NCBI GenBank assembly: GCA_026990615.1
Contig: JALXDB010000084.1
Span: forward strand, 1 to 8,063
Direction: 5' to 3'
Source: Spirochaetota bacterium
Lineage (GTDB): Bacteria; Spirochaetota; B62-G9
Length of the DNA stretch: 8,063 bases
The first letter of the stretch is position 1; each line of letters opens with the position of its first letter. This document shows positions 1 through 7,292 of this stretch, piece after piece. The translations under genes and the position numbers were made by a program. Below the pieces are notes generated by a model. It did not search any database. It was given only the letters and a program-made list of their open reading frames with translations, and had not been told where the DNA came from.

Positions 1-341
1 GAACCTATGCGGCTATGTTTAAGTTTCCCCCACTGTATAAAATTAAGGCAGCTGTAAAATTTCTTGAAACTTTTTTTAAGAAGGGCGGGATTAAGAGAAT
101 ATATAACCTTCAGGAAAGCTTTTACAGGATTCTAAATAGAGAGGATTTTTTATTTATCAGAGGTTTTATTTATATTAATCCTGAAAGAATAAAAGATTAT
201 AATAGTTACTGGTACAAAATGCTGAAGTACGGTATTTACATGCCGTACACTCTTAACTCCCCAGTATTTGTGAGTATGGCTCATGATGAGCAATTGCTCG
301 GGAGGATTGGCAAGGAGCTTCTAAAGATAAACGACTTTTAA
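1..341 (+). CDS. C-terminal part of a probable class III aminotransferase (glutamate-1-semialdehyde aminomutase-like), 5' end outside window
   Basis: The reading frame is open to the left edge: four codons (T-Y-A-A) precede the first internal ATG at 15, so that ATG is probably not the start and the gene begins outside the window. About 113 residues are visible, ending in TAA. The first visible stretch (TYAAMFKFPPLYKIKAAVKFLE) has the shape of the class III aminotransferase segment T-x-x-x-N-P-L-x-x-A-A-x-x-x-L-E, although the usual N is K here. Near the end, YWYKMLKYGIYMPYT and PVFVSMAHDEQLL match the glutamate-1-semialdehyde aminomutase C-terminal pattern (ML-x-x-G-V/I-Y-x-P, F-x-S-x-A-H-t-x-e-x-i). 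The PLP lysine would lie upstream, out of view. The part between these landmarks is clearly shorter than in typical HemL, so this may be a divergent PLP enzyme acting on another amino compound. The fold class is fairly likely; the substrate is unknown. Confidence 0.55.
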   Translation, partial: TYAAMFKFPPLYKIKAAVKFLETFFKKGGIKRIYNLQESFYRILNREDFLFIRGFIYINPERIKDYNSYWYKMLKYGIYMPYTLNSPVFVSMAHDEQLLGRIGKELLKINDF

Positions 342-358
342 ATCTCTGGAGTCCTGAT

Positions 359-688
359 ATGGAGGTAACTATTCCCGATTTGGTCAGTTTTGTTTCTATT
401 TTGCTTGCAGCATTTTTATTGTTTTTATCCGGAATTGGCTGGATGATTAGAAGAAGCTTCAATCTATTTCTTGTATTGATGATTAGTCTTGTTGTTTTTA
501 TTTCGTTGACCGAAAAGATACTGGGGCATTATCACATCTTCAATCTTGAATTGGTACTTGGAGCAGAAAATTATAAGCTTGTAGTTAATCTATTAAATAT
601 ATTAATTATAATTCTTTTAATATTGTTAACATTTGGAATTATAAAAAAAAGAGACAGGGCTAATACAGAATCAGGAATGAAACAGTAA
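359..688 (+). CDS. Small three-helix membrane protein, unknown function
   Basis: A 109-residue protein that I do not recognise. It has three strongly hydrophobic segments, at about residues 8-30, 35-52 and 75-94. The first two are separated by a short basic turn (MIRRSFN), and a more polar stretch (about 53-74, with EKILGHYH and LGAENYK) precedes the third. The C-terminus is a polar, charged tail (KKRDRANTESGMKQ). By the positive-inside rule the RR turn and the KKRDR tail would both face the cytoplasm, which puts the short N-terminus outside and the 53-74 loop in the cytoplasm or re-entrant, so the topology is unsettled. The start is supported by GGAG at 347-350, 8 bases before the ATG. It lies 17 bases after the aminotransferase fragment and 63 bases before recJ, so co-transcription is likely. 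No conserved catalytic motif is visible. Confidence 0.7.
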   Translation: MEVTIPDLVSFVSILLAAFLLFLSGIGWMIRRSFNLFLVLMISLVVFISLTEKILGHYHIFNLELVLGAENYKLVVNLLNILIIILLILLTFGIIKKRDRANTESGMKQ

Positions 689-736
689 AGTTTGCATTTA
701 ATTTTGAATTGATCTTACCGGGTAAAGAAAAACTGT

Positions 737-741
737 AGGAG
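737..741 (+). promoter_or_regulatory. Ribosome binding site of the recJ-like gene (AGGAG)
   Basis: AGGAG lies 7 bases before a TTG at 749 and 10 bases before the adjoining in-frame ATG at 752. Both codons can be served by this site. I prefer ATG 752 as the more usual codon; the difference is one residue. Confidence 0.6.
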
Positions 742-751
742 TGCTTATTTG

Positions 752-2785
752 ATGGATGATCATCTTAGAGAAATACTGGAGAATGCACCGGAATGGGTTT
801 TTAAAGATGTGGATAATGAGAGTGTTGAAAATTTCAGTATAGAAAGTGGGATTAATAAGCTTATAAGCAGACTTTTAGTGCTGAGAGGAATTGACAATCT
901 ATCGAGGCTTAAAGAATATACGAGTGATGATGTTGATCTTCTGCACAACCCCTTCTTGTTTAAGGAGATGGTGCCGGTCATAGAGAGGATAAAAAAGGCT
1001 GTTGACAGTAATGAAAAGATTTTAATATTTGGGGATAGGGATGTTGATGGTGTTCTTTCAACTGCTATGCTTTACAATATGCTAAAGTTTTTTGATGCAA
1101 AGGTGTACTACAAGGTACCTGAAGGAGAGTATGGTTATGGAATTGAAGAGAAGCATATAGATATAGCCAATGATGAAGGTATATCGTTGATTATTACCGT
1201 TGATACTGGGATATCAAGCAGAAACGAAGTAAAGTATGCTAAGAAATACGGCATTGATACAATAATAATAGATCACCACCTTCAACCCGAGCTTCTCCCG
1301 GATGCCTATGCTGTTATTAATCCGAAGCTAGAAACAGAAACTTATCCTTACAAGAATCTTTCCGGAGGAGGTACAGTACTAAAGGTTATACATGCGTTTA
1401 TACTTTCGATAGCAAAAAACTACAATAAGAATTTCTATGTTGCTCTACCTATATCCGAAAAAGGAAGTTTAAAGATAGCCCGCGTTAAAAATGGTATAAT
1501 AGAGGAAATACTTGACTTATCGCCGAAAAAAATATCAATAATCGGTGCTAACTCGACAGTAGTAAAAGATTACAGACATAAACTTCCAGAATATCTGAAT
1601 GAAATAATTAACAAAAATGGAATAAAACTATTAAACCTGGTATGTCATAGAGATTATAAAGATATAGAAGAGTTTGCCTCAATATTCTCCAAATTGTTTA
1701 TTAAAAAGCAGAAGAAGAGCCTGTCTTTTATGGAATCCTTTATAGATTTAGCAGCAATTTCAACAATAGCTGATATTATGCCTTTAACTGGAGAGAATAG
1801 GGTTATTGTAAAGAGAGGGCTAAAGCAAATTAGAAGAACAGTAAATCTTGGCCTTAAAACGCTATTACAGTACTGTGATTTAATTAACAGTGATATAACT
1901 GCAAAGGATATTGCATGGCAGCTCGCTCCGATTATCAATTCAGCGGGAAGAATGGGAGAAGCTGAAGTTTCTGTAGAGCTTTTTATAACAAATGATGAAT
2001 CAAAAGCCAAAGACCTTTCGAGATTGCTCCTTGAAATGAATGAAAGAAGAAAGGCCAAGGGAAATAAAAATTATAGAATCATTAATCCACTTGTAGAAGA
2101 AAAGTACTATAAAGACCCTGTAATTGTTCTTTCGACCAACGAGGCAGAGCACGGGGTAACGGGTATTATAGCGAGTAGAATAGCAAAAAAATATTCAAAA
2201 CCGGCTATAGTCATAGTCAGTGATGGCCAGATAGGAGTGGGATCGGGGAGGGGAGGAAAAAGCTCTGACCTGGTTTCGTTGATATCTAAGTGCAGCGACC
2301 TTTTAGTAAAATACGGAGGACATAAGTCTGCAGTTGGATTTACCATAAGTGCGGATAATATAGAGGAATTCCGCGAAAGAATAAATGAAATTGCCGCTGT
2401 ATATAAAGAATCTGTTCTGGGCAAAGAGAGAATAGAGATTGATGCAGTAATTTATCCGGAGGAAATTACCCAGGATCTTTACAGGGCATTAAAGATATTT
2501 GAACCGGTGGGAGTTGGGAATGAGCCCCCACAATTCTCAATACTGGGAGTATCTGTTATAAATCCAAGTCTCATAGGAAGGGATAAAAATCATATTAAGT
2601 TTTACATCCCATCCAAAAAAGGGGTTCTGCAGGTTATAGGATGGGGGATAGGTGAAAAGGCAAAAGCCATAATTGAGAGAAGCAATTTTGTTGATATAGT
2701 TTTTTATATTGAAGAAAATAAATTCCGAAATGACAGCACGCTTCAGCTTATTCTTCAGGATATAAGACCTTCAGTGTACAATTAA
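752..2785 (+). CDS. recJ: Single-stranded-DNA-specific exonuclease RecJ (DHH/DHHA1 family) with an internal insertion
   Basis: RecJ degrades single-stranded DNA 5' to 3' in recombinational and mismatch repair, using two metal ions held by a DHH core. Numbered from ATG 752 (677 residues), the visible landmarks are: motif I FGDRDVDG with acids 95, 97 and 99; VDTG at 150-153; DHH at 174-176 followed by LLPDAYAVINPK; DLAAISTIADIMPL at about 332-345; the INSAGRMG segment near 395-402; the DHHA1 motif HGVTG from 467; GSGRGGKSSDL and GGH (522-524); and an OB-fold-like C-terminal domain with FEPVGVGNEPPQF near 583-595. E. coli RecJ has 577 residues; the excess here is mostly a block of about 90 residues between about 220 and 325, before the ADIMP motif. 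The usual tyrosine in motif I (DYDADG) is arginine here, but all metal acids are present, so the enzyme should be active. The next gene starts 18 bases downstream. Confidence 0.93.
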   Translation: MDDHLREILENAPEWVFKDVDNESVENFSIESGINKLISRLLVLRGIDNLSRLKEYTSDDVDLLHNPFLFKEMVPVIERIKKAVDSNEKILIFGDRDVDGVLSTAMLYNMLKFFDAKVYYKVPEGEYGYGIEEKHIDIANDEGISLIITVDTGISSRNEVKYAKKYGIDTIIIDHHLQPELLPDAYAVINPKLETETYPYKNLSGGGTVLKVIHAFILSIAKNYNKNFYVALPISEKGSLKIARVKNGIIEEILDLSPKKISIIGANSTVVKDYRHKLPEYLNEIINKNGIKLLNLVCHRDYKDIEEFASIFSKLFIKKQKKSLSFMESFIDLAAISTIADIMPLTGENRVIVKRGLKQIRRTVNLGLKTLLQYCDLINSDITAKDIAWQLAPIINSAGRMGEAEVSVELFITNDESKAKDLSRLLLEMNERRKAKGNKNYRIINPLVEEKYYKDPVIVLSTNEAEHGVTGIIASRIAKKYSKPAIVIVSDGQIGVGSGRGGKSSDLVSLISKCSDLLVKYGGHKSAVGFTISADNIEEFRERINEIAAVYKESVLGKERIEIDAVIYPEEITQDLYRALKIFEPVGVGNEPPQFSILGVSVINPSLIGRDKNHIKFYIPSKKGVLQVIGWGIGEKAKAIIERSNFVDIVFYIEENKFRNDSTLQLILQDIRPSVYN

Positions 2786-2803
2786 AATCGGTAAAGTTGA
2801 GTT

Positions 2804-4138
2804 ATGAAAATAATGAAAGGGACAGTTAATAGAGTTTTATTTTATATTTTTGCAACACTTACAATCTGTTTTCTTCCCGGTTTCGATACTGATTTTAATA
2901 CCGCTCTGTCCGTAAGTATTGTAAGATCTACCTATGCAAATGATGTCTTTAATGAAAAACAACTGGAACACTACAGGAAGAAATTAATAAAAAGGGAGTT
3001 GAGGAGTTTAACCGGAAGGGAGAGGAAATTTCTCCAGAGGGCCTTAACAAATATGTTTTACTATATCGATCTTGTAAAGGGAATATTTTCATCATACGGG
3101 ATACCGGAAAAACTGGTGTATCTTCCGATTATTGAAAGTGCATATTCACCACGGGCATACTCAAGAGCTGGTGCGGTTGGTATATGGCAGTTTATGAAGG
3201 GAACGGGGAGTATGTACGGTTTGAAAGTTGATTTCTGGGTAGATGAAAGAAGAGATCCGGAAAAGGCAACAGTTGCAGCAGCAAGACATTTAAAAGACCT
3301 CTACAATATTTTTTCGGATTGGGATCTGGCGCTGCTCGCTTATAATGCGGGAGTTGGTAGAATCAGGTATGCCATTAAAAGATGTGGCCGAAAGAATGCA
3401 TGGGAGTTAATACAGTCAGGATGCTTAAATAGCGAAACAAGAAGGTATCTGCCCCGATTTTACGCATCAGTTGAAATAGCAGAACATATTAAAAAATACG
3501 GTTTTTTTAGCAATGTTGAACGCAATAAAAATGGAATAAATGTGTTTACAAACAGTCGAAAAATTGAGCTGGATTATCCTGTGGATTTAACAATAGTTGC
3601 TTCCAAATCCGGCGTTTCTTTAAAGACTTTAAAGTTCTACAATCCTGAATTAAGGAGATTTATAACTCCTCCTGGAAGACACTATGAAATAAGAGTGCCC
3701 GAGAAGCACTATGTTTCTGTACTTTCCGTATGCAGAAATATTCCTCCCCAGAAATTAATAGATGTAAAGGAGTATATAATAAAATCCGGTGAAACACTGG
3801 GTGAGATAGCCGTTAGGTTTAAAACAAGTCAGAGTCTTCTTTGCCGTATAAATAACATTAAAAATCCAAAGAGAGTTTATGCCGGTCAATTGATCCTTGT
3901 TCCTGTAAAAAATAAAGATATTAGTATCGATAATTCTTTGAACCCACAGATAAGAGAAGGGTTTTTAACTCAGGAAATAGAATATGTTGTTAAAAAAGGG
4001 GACAGCCTGTGGAGTATTGCCAGGAGGTTCGGTACAACTATAGAAAATATCCTGAGTATAAATGGTTTAAGTTTTAGTTCTATTATAAATCCCGGTGACA
4101 AAATTAAAATATTGATTGATTTACCGTTTACCAGATGA
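2804..4138 (+). CDS. mltD: Membrane-bound lytic murein transglycosylase, MltD-like, with two C-terminal LysM repeats
   Basis: Lytic transglycosylases cleave the MurNAc-GlcNAc bond of peptidoglycan in the periplasm, leaving 1,6-anhydro-MurNAc ends. Of 444 residues, about 8-25 form a hydrophobic N-terminal signal or anchor. The SLT domain spans about 95-230, with the catalytic Glu at 111 (PIIESAYSP), GIWQFM at 126-131, LAYNAG at 178-183 and ETRRYLPR at 211-218. The MltD-type linker follows at about 255-300 (FYNPELRRFITPPG). LysM repeats lie at about 323-367 (begins EYIIKSGETLGEIA) and 393-437 (begins EYVVKKGDSLWSIA) and bind glycan chains. A cysteine at 22 (LTIC) sits near a lipobox position, but the preceding Ile is atypical, so lipidation is uncertain; TYA-ND near 46 is an alternative signal peptidase I site. 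No strong ribosome site precedes ATG 2804, and a second ATG lies at 2813. It is close behind recJ, so translation may depend on the upstream gene. Confidence 0.9.
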   Translation: MKIMKGTVNRVLFYIFATLTICFLPGFDTDFNTALSVSIVRSTYANDVFNEKQLEHYRKKLIKRELRSLTGRERKFLQRALTNMFYYIDLVKGIFSSYGIPEKLVYLPIIESAYSPRAYSRAGAVGIWQFMKGTGSMYGLKVDFWVDERRDPEKATVAAARHLKDLYNIFSDWDLALLAYNAGVGRIRYAIKRCGRKNAWELIQSGCLNSETRRYLPRFYASVEIAEHIKKYGFFSNVERNKNGINVFTNSRKIELDYPVDLTIVASKSGVSLKTLKFYNPELRRFITPPGRHYEIRVPEKHYVSVLSVCRNIPPQKLIDVKEYIIKSGETLGEIAVRFKTSQSLLCRINNIKNPKRVYAGQLILVPVKNKDISIDNSLNPQIREGFLTQEIEYVVKKGDSLWSIARRFGTTIENILSINGLSFSSIINPGDKIKILIDLPFTR

Positions 4139-4184
4139 TAATCTATTATGAGACTAGAAGAGTGGCGTTAAACGGTACGGTCGT

Positions 4185-4928
4185 ATGGAAAAAAATATAA
4201 GAATAGGATGCTCGGGTTACTATTACAAACACTGGATTGGAAGGTTTTACCCCGAAAACACAAGAAGCTACAATTTTTTTGACGAGTACATCAAATCCTT
4301 TGATACCGTTGAACTTAATTCCACATTCTATCACTATCCCACAGAGAAGCAGGTTGCAACCTGGATCAAAAAAAGCCCCGACGGATTTTTATTTTCCGTA
4401 AAAATGCCACGTCTAATTACGCACAAAAAGATGTTAAATGACTGTGAAAGTGATATTCTCCTTTTTCTTCATTTAATAAAACCATTGAAAATTGAAAAAA
4501 AGCTCGGAGCAATACTGGTTCAAACCCCCAAAACTTTGAAGTATGATGAAAAACTACTGCAGGATTTTATCGAGTTGCTCCCCAGGGGATATATGTACAC
4601 ATTTGAATTCAGAAATTTTGACTACTACAACGAGACTGTATACGAAATATTAAAATCCAGGGGCATGGATATGGCATATATTTCAGGAATGAATTACAGG
4701 TCTTACAATGGGCTTCTGGGAGATTTTAAATACTACAGAATGCACGGAGCAAAGGTTAGATATGCCTCCGATTATACAGACGATGAACTTAAAGTCCTGG
4801 CTAAAGATATAGAAACTGTTTTAGCAGGGGGAGCAAAAATTGTTTTTGTATATTTTAACAACGACTACAGTGCATATGCACCGAAAAATGCCCTGAGACT
4901 AAAGGAAATAATGGGAATCAGCTCATAA
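4185..4928 (+). CDS. DUF72 (YecE-like) family protein
   Basis: A 247-residue protein of about the usual DUF72 length. Family hallmarks in order: IGCSGYYYKHWIGRFYP (7-23), VELNSTFYHYP (42-52), FSVKMPRLITH (70-80), the LVQTP segment (111-115), the EFR motif (141-143), YYRMHG (183-188) and YFNND...APKNA near the C-terminus (223-236). Members are thought to adopt a TIM-barrel fold; no reaction is firmly assigned, so I give no function. There is no signal peptide, so it should be cytoplasmic. The upstream stop TAG at 4155-4157 and the lack of another start codon in frame fix ATG 4185. The ribosome site is poor: only GG-containing bases (GGTACGG) lie within reach. It starts 46 bases after the transglycosylase gene. 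Confidence 0.88.
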   Translation: MEKNIRIGCSGYYYKHWIGRFYPENTRSYNFFDEYIKSFDTVELNSTFYHYPTEKQVATWIKKSPDGFLFSVKMPRLITHKKMLNDCESDILLFLHLIKPLKIEKKLGAILVQTPKTLKYDEKLLQDFIELLPRGYMYTFEFRNFDYYNETVYEILKSRGMDMAYISGMNYRSYNGLLGDFKYYRMHGAKVRYASDYTDDELKVLAKDIETVLAGGAKIVFVYFNNDYSAYAPKNALRLKEIMGISS

Positions 4929-4951
4929 TTTAAACTGAAATTCATCATTTT

Positions 4952-4980
4952 TTGTTGCTTTTTCTCTCAATTTTTATTAT
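4952..4980 (+). promoter_or_regulatory. Possible sigma-70-type promoter before the aspartate-type aminotransferase gene
   Basis: TTGTTG (4952-4957) and TATTAT (4975-4980) are spaced by 17 bases, upstream of the start at 5015. The -10 matches the consensus at 5 of 6 positions and the -35 at only 3 of 6. The 86-base gap is the largest on the + strand half of the window, which fits a separate transcription start, but AT-rich DNA gives such matches by chance. Confidence 0.3.
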
Positions 4981-5000
4981 TAACAGCATACAAAATAAAA

Positions 5001-5006
5001 GAGGAG
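5001..5006 (+). promoter_or_regulatory. Ribosome binding site of the aspartate-type aminotransferase (GAGGAG)
   Basis: GAGGAG lies 8 bases before ATG 5015. The frame stays open upstream to a TTG at 4952, but the extension is low-complexity hydrophobic sequence with no ribosome site, and the family N-terminus begins MKLAERSNISPS. The site therefore decides the start at 5015. Confidence 0.8.
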
Positions 5007-5014
5007 AGTTGTTT

Positions 5015-6199
5015 ATGAAATTAGCGGAGAGAAGTAATATATCCCCCTCATTGACCCTCGCTATGAATACAAAAGCCAAGGAGATGAAGAGAAGAGGGAT
5101 TGATGTTATTAGCTTTGCTGCAGGTGAACCTGATTTTCCCACCCCCGATCATGTAAAAGAAGCGGCGAAAAAAGCTATAGATGAAAATAAAACCTATTAT
5201 ACACCTGCAAGTGGAATTCCCGAGCTGAAAGAGCTGGTTGTTAAAAAGCTTAAAGAAGAGAATGGTCTTGAATACAGCATTGACCAGGTTGTTATAAATT
5301 CCGGGGCAAAACATTCAGCATTTAATGCCCTTGCTGTTACTGTTGATGAAGGGGATGAGGTTATAATTCCGGCTCCCTACTGGGTGAGCTATTCGGAAAT
5401 GGTCAACATTCTGGGAGGTAAGTGTGTTTTTATTGAGACCAGGGAAGATAAAGGATTTAAAATCACCCCCGCGGACCTTGAAAAGGCTATCACAGAAAAA
5501 ACAAAGGTACTTCTTTTAAATTCGCCTAATAATCCAACTGGTGCTGTTTACAGTAAAGAAGAGCTCTATCATATTGCAGAGCTGCTTGAAGACATAGATA
5601 TCTTTATTTTATCCGATGAGATATACGAGAAGATTGTATATGATGGCAGGGAGCATGTCAGTATTGCAACTTATTCCGAAAAGATTAAAGAAAAAACTAT
5701 AGTTGTAAATGGCCTGTCAAAGGCCTTTTCTATGACCGGATGGAGAATTGGCTATACAGCAGGACCAAAAGAGGTTATATCGGCTATAGGAAAACTTCAG
5801 GGCCATAGCTCTGGAAATCCGCCTTCAATATCTCAATGGGCCGGAGTTGCCGCTCTTAAAAGTGACTGTTCCTTCCTGAATGAGTGGGTAAGTGAATTCA
5901 GTAGAAGAAGAGATTATATAGTTGAAAACCTGAACAGCACACCTTTTATTAGCTGTTCCAAACCGGAAGGGGCATTTTACGTCTTTCCGAATGTTTCTGA
6001 AACATTTGGCAAAGAGTTTAACGGCTACAAAATCAATGATTCTGTTGATCTGGCCAATTATCTGCTGGAATACGGGAAAATAGCAACTGTACCCGGTAAA
6101 GCATTCGGGGTCGATGGATATATCAGAATATCTTTTGCTACCTCTATGGAGAATATCGAAAAAGGCATGCAGAGACTCAAAGACGCTTTAACTATTTGA
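5015..6199 (+). CDS. aspC: PLP-dependent class I aminotransferase, aspartate (1-beta type) aminotransferase family
   Basis: Transfers the amino group between aspartate or a related amino acid and 2-oxoglutarate; some relatives also use prephenate in tyrosine/phenylalanine synthesis. It has 394 residues, usual for the subgroup, and resembles the Thermus-type enzyme along its whole length. Landmarks: FAAGEPDFPTP (34-44), YYTPASGIPELK (61-72), PAPYWVSY (119-126), LNSPNNPTG (168-176) with the cofactor-contacting Asn, SDEIYEKIVYDG (200-211) with Asp201 and Tyr204 expected at the PLP ring, NGLSKAFSMTGWRIGY (232-247) with the Schiff-base Lys236 and phosphate-binding Arg244, and RISFATS (371-377) with Arg371 expected to bind the substrate carboxylate. 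All key residues are present. Cytoplasmic. The start at 5015 follows a strong GAGGAG. Its last 8 bases overlap the convergent VOC gene. The exact substrate (aspartate, prephenate or both) cannot be told by eye; the gene symbol is a family-level label. Confidence 0.9.
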   Translation: MKLAERSNISPSLTLAMNTKAKEMKRRGIDVISFAAGEPDFPTPDHVKEAAKKAIDENKTYYTPASGIPELKELVVKKLKEENGLEYSIDQVVINSGAKHSAFNALAVTVDEGDEVIIPAPYWVSYSEMVNILGGKCVFIETREDKGFKITPADLEKAITEKTKVLLLNSPNNPTGAVYSKEELYHIAELLEDIDIFILSDEIYEKIVYDGREHVSIATYSEKIKEKTIVVNGLSKAFSMTGWRIGYTAGPKEVISAIGKLQGHSSGNPPSISQWAGVAALKSDCSFLNEWVSEFSRRRDYIVENLNSTPFISCSKPEGAFYVFPNVSETFGKEFNGYKINDSVDLANYLLEYGKIATVPGKAFGVDGYIRISFATSMENIEKGMQRLKDALTI

Positions 6200-7229
6200 T
6201 TATACCAATCTTTTTTGCAAAATGTATCAGAGGTGGATTAACAAGAGTTCTTATAAGAAAGTAGGGAACGGGCAGTCTGTGGATATCTGCGAACTCCAGC
6301 ATTGAGCCGTCCGGGTCTTTTATATATGAAAATGTTGCATATGTGTTCATACCCATATCCTGTCTGTATGGAGGTACAATTATCTCCGCCCCTTTCTTTG
6401 TTACCTCTTCAAGAGTTTCGTTAATATCTGTAACATCAAAGCAGAGCTCCATGAATCCGATATCTCCCCACTTTCTGCCATCGTAAAGATGTTTGCCGCT
6501 GTTTCCTTCCACTTCTATGAGCTCAATCATTCCTCCCCTTAAAAAGTGCCTGAATATACCCTCAGGTTTTCTACTTCTGGTTAAAAGAGCCCTTTTGAGT
6601 TTTCTGTCTTTACCAAAGATTGAGTCCCATTCGGGGAAAGTACCTTCAGCTTCATATACTATTTTATCGTACTCTAGTACTTTTGTATAAAATTCAATTG
6701 ATTGTTTTATATTTGACACCCCGATTGCCACGTATTCTACTCCACCGATTTTCACTCTTCCTGTACCGTACCCTACATTGCTTTCGGGGTACTCAAGAAG
6801 TATGCCATATATTCCATCCACATCCCTGAAAATAGCAGTTTTCCATCCCCTGCTTTTCATAGGTGTAAAATAGTCAGGTCCGCTGACAATTTCAGCCCCC
6901 CTGTAGCTTCTTATCAGATTAACAGCACCTTCTATATTTTTTACCTTTAATCCGAAAAACAGATAGCCGTTTGATGAAAAATCTATCTTTTCAGGTTCTT
7001 TGGGTTTTTTGGATATATATTGAAATATTTCAACAAGACCGCCCCCGTAGGGGTTCAGTGCTATCGTAACATCCCTCTCTTCATCATTTTCGATAACAGG
7101 TAGCATACCGGTGCATTTGCCACGGTGTTTGCTCAGAGGAACTGAAAAATCGAGGATATTTTTATAAAAATCGTAGGATCTATCCCTGTTTCTGACTCCT
7201 ATACCTATGTGCTGTATTGCATTTATCAT
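6192..7229 (-). CDS. VOC-superfamily protein with two tandem glyoxalase/dioxygenase-like halves, substrate unknown
   Basis: 345 residues built from four beta-alpha-beta-beta-beta modules at about 5-72, 88-148, 165-240 and 257-315. Opening strands are seen in IQHIGIGVRNRDRSYDFY and VEYVAIGVSNIKQSIEFY, and closing strands in GLVEIFQ, GILLEYP, GMIELIEV and DGSMLEFADI. In VOC enzymes the metal ligands sit on the first and last strands of paired modules. The N-terminal half offers His7, Glu67 and Glu146, with Phe91 where a second first-strand ligand is expected. The C-terminal half offers Glu236, Glu261 and Glu312, with Tyr166 where His is common. The set is plausible for a glyoxalase, dioxygenase or epimerase relative, but I do not know the substrate. 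The C-terminus (LIRTLVNPPLIHFAKK) is an extra hydrophobic-basic tail. ATG 7229 is preceded by AGGAAAAG (complement of 7234-7241). Cytoplasmic; no signal peptide. Confidence 0.85.
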   Translation of the reverse strand: MINAIQHIGIGVRNRDRSYDFYKNILDFSVPLSKHRGKCTGMLPVIENDEERDVTIALNPYGGGLVEIFQYISKKPKEPEKIDFSSNGYLFFGLKVKNIEGAVNLIRSYRGAEIVSGPDYFTPMKSRGWKTAIFRDVDGIYGILLEYPESNVGYGTGRVKIGGVEYVAIGVSNIKQSIEFYTKVLEYDKIVYEAEGTFPEWDSIFGKDRKLKRALLTRSRKPEGIFRHFLRGGMIELIEVEGNSGKHLYDGRKWGDIGFMELCFDVTDINETLEEVTKKGAEIIVPPYRQDMGMNTYATFSYIKDPDGSMLEFADIHRLPVPYFLIRTLVNPPLIHFAKKIGIIK

Positions 7230-7271
7230 TTATCTTTTCCTGTAATATTTAAAAGTCAACAATGAAATCAA

Positions 7272-7292
7272 TTTTTCTTAATATAAGAAAAA
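7272..7292. repeat. Perfect 9-bp inverted repeat in the divergent intergenic region
   Basis: TTTTTCTTA (7272-7280), a 3-base spacer ATA, and TAAGAAAAA (7284-7292) form a perfect dyad midway between the divergent VOC and Nudix genes. It overlaps the candidate -10 box of the VOC gene, so it could be an operator. It lies outside both coding regions. Its low-complexity content means chance is not excluded. Confidence 0.55.

Noticed and set aside
709..729. Short inverted repeat TTACC-G-GGTAA upstream of recJ as a terminator or operator
   Set aside because: The stem is only 5 bp with a single-base centre, which cannot form a stable RNA hairpin, and no T-run follows.
1654..2058. Open frame of 134 codons on the - strand inside recJ
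   Set aside because: It is antisense to strongly conserved RecJ motifs, its translation is not recognisable and it has no context of its own; it is a shadow of the coding frame.
2784..2803. GGTAAAG shared by the regions before recJ (about 720) and before mltD (about 2790) as a common regulatory site
   Set aside because: Seven shared bases in AT-rich spacers can easily be chance, and the surrounding bases and distances to the starts differ.
4952..5014. N-terminal extension of the aspartate-type aminotransferase from a TTG at 4952
   Set aside because: There is no ribosome site before it, the sequence is AT-rich non-family sequence, and GAGGAG at 5001-5006 is ideally placed for ATG 5015, where the family N-terminus begins.
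6213..6222. Palindrome TTTTGCAAAA near the end of the VOC gene as a terminator for the aminotransferase
   Set aside because: It has no loop, is within coding sequence and is too short and AT-rich to act as an intrinsic terminator.
6493..6829. Two short + strand open frames within the VOC gene
   Set aside because: They lie wholly inside a well-supported - strand gene, overlap each other and encode no recognisable protein.
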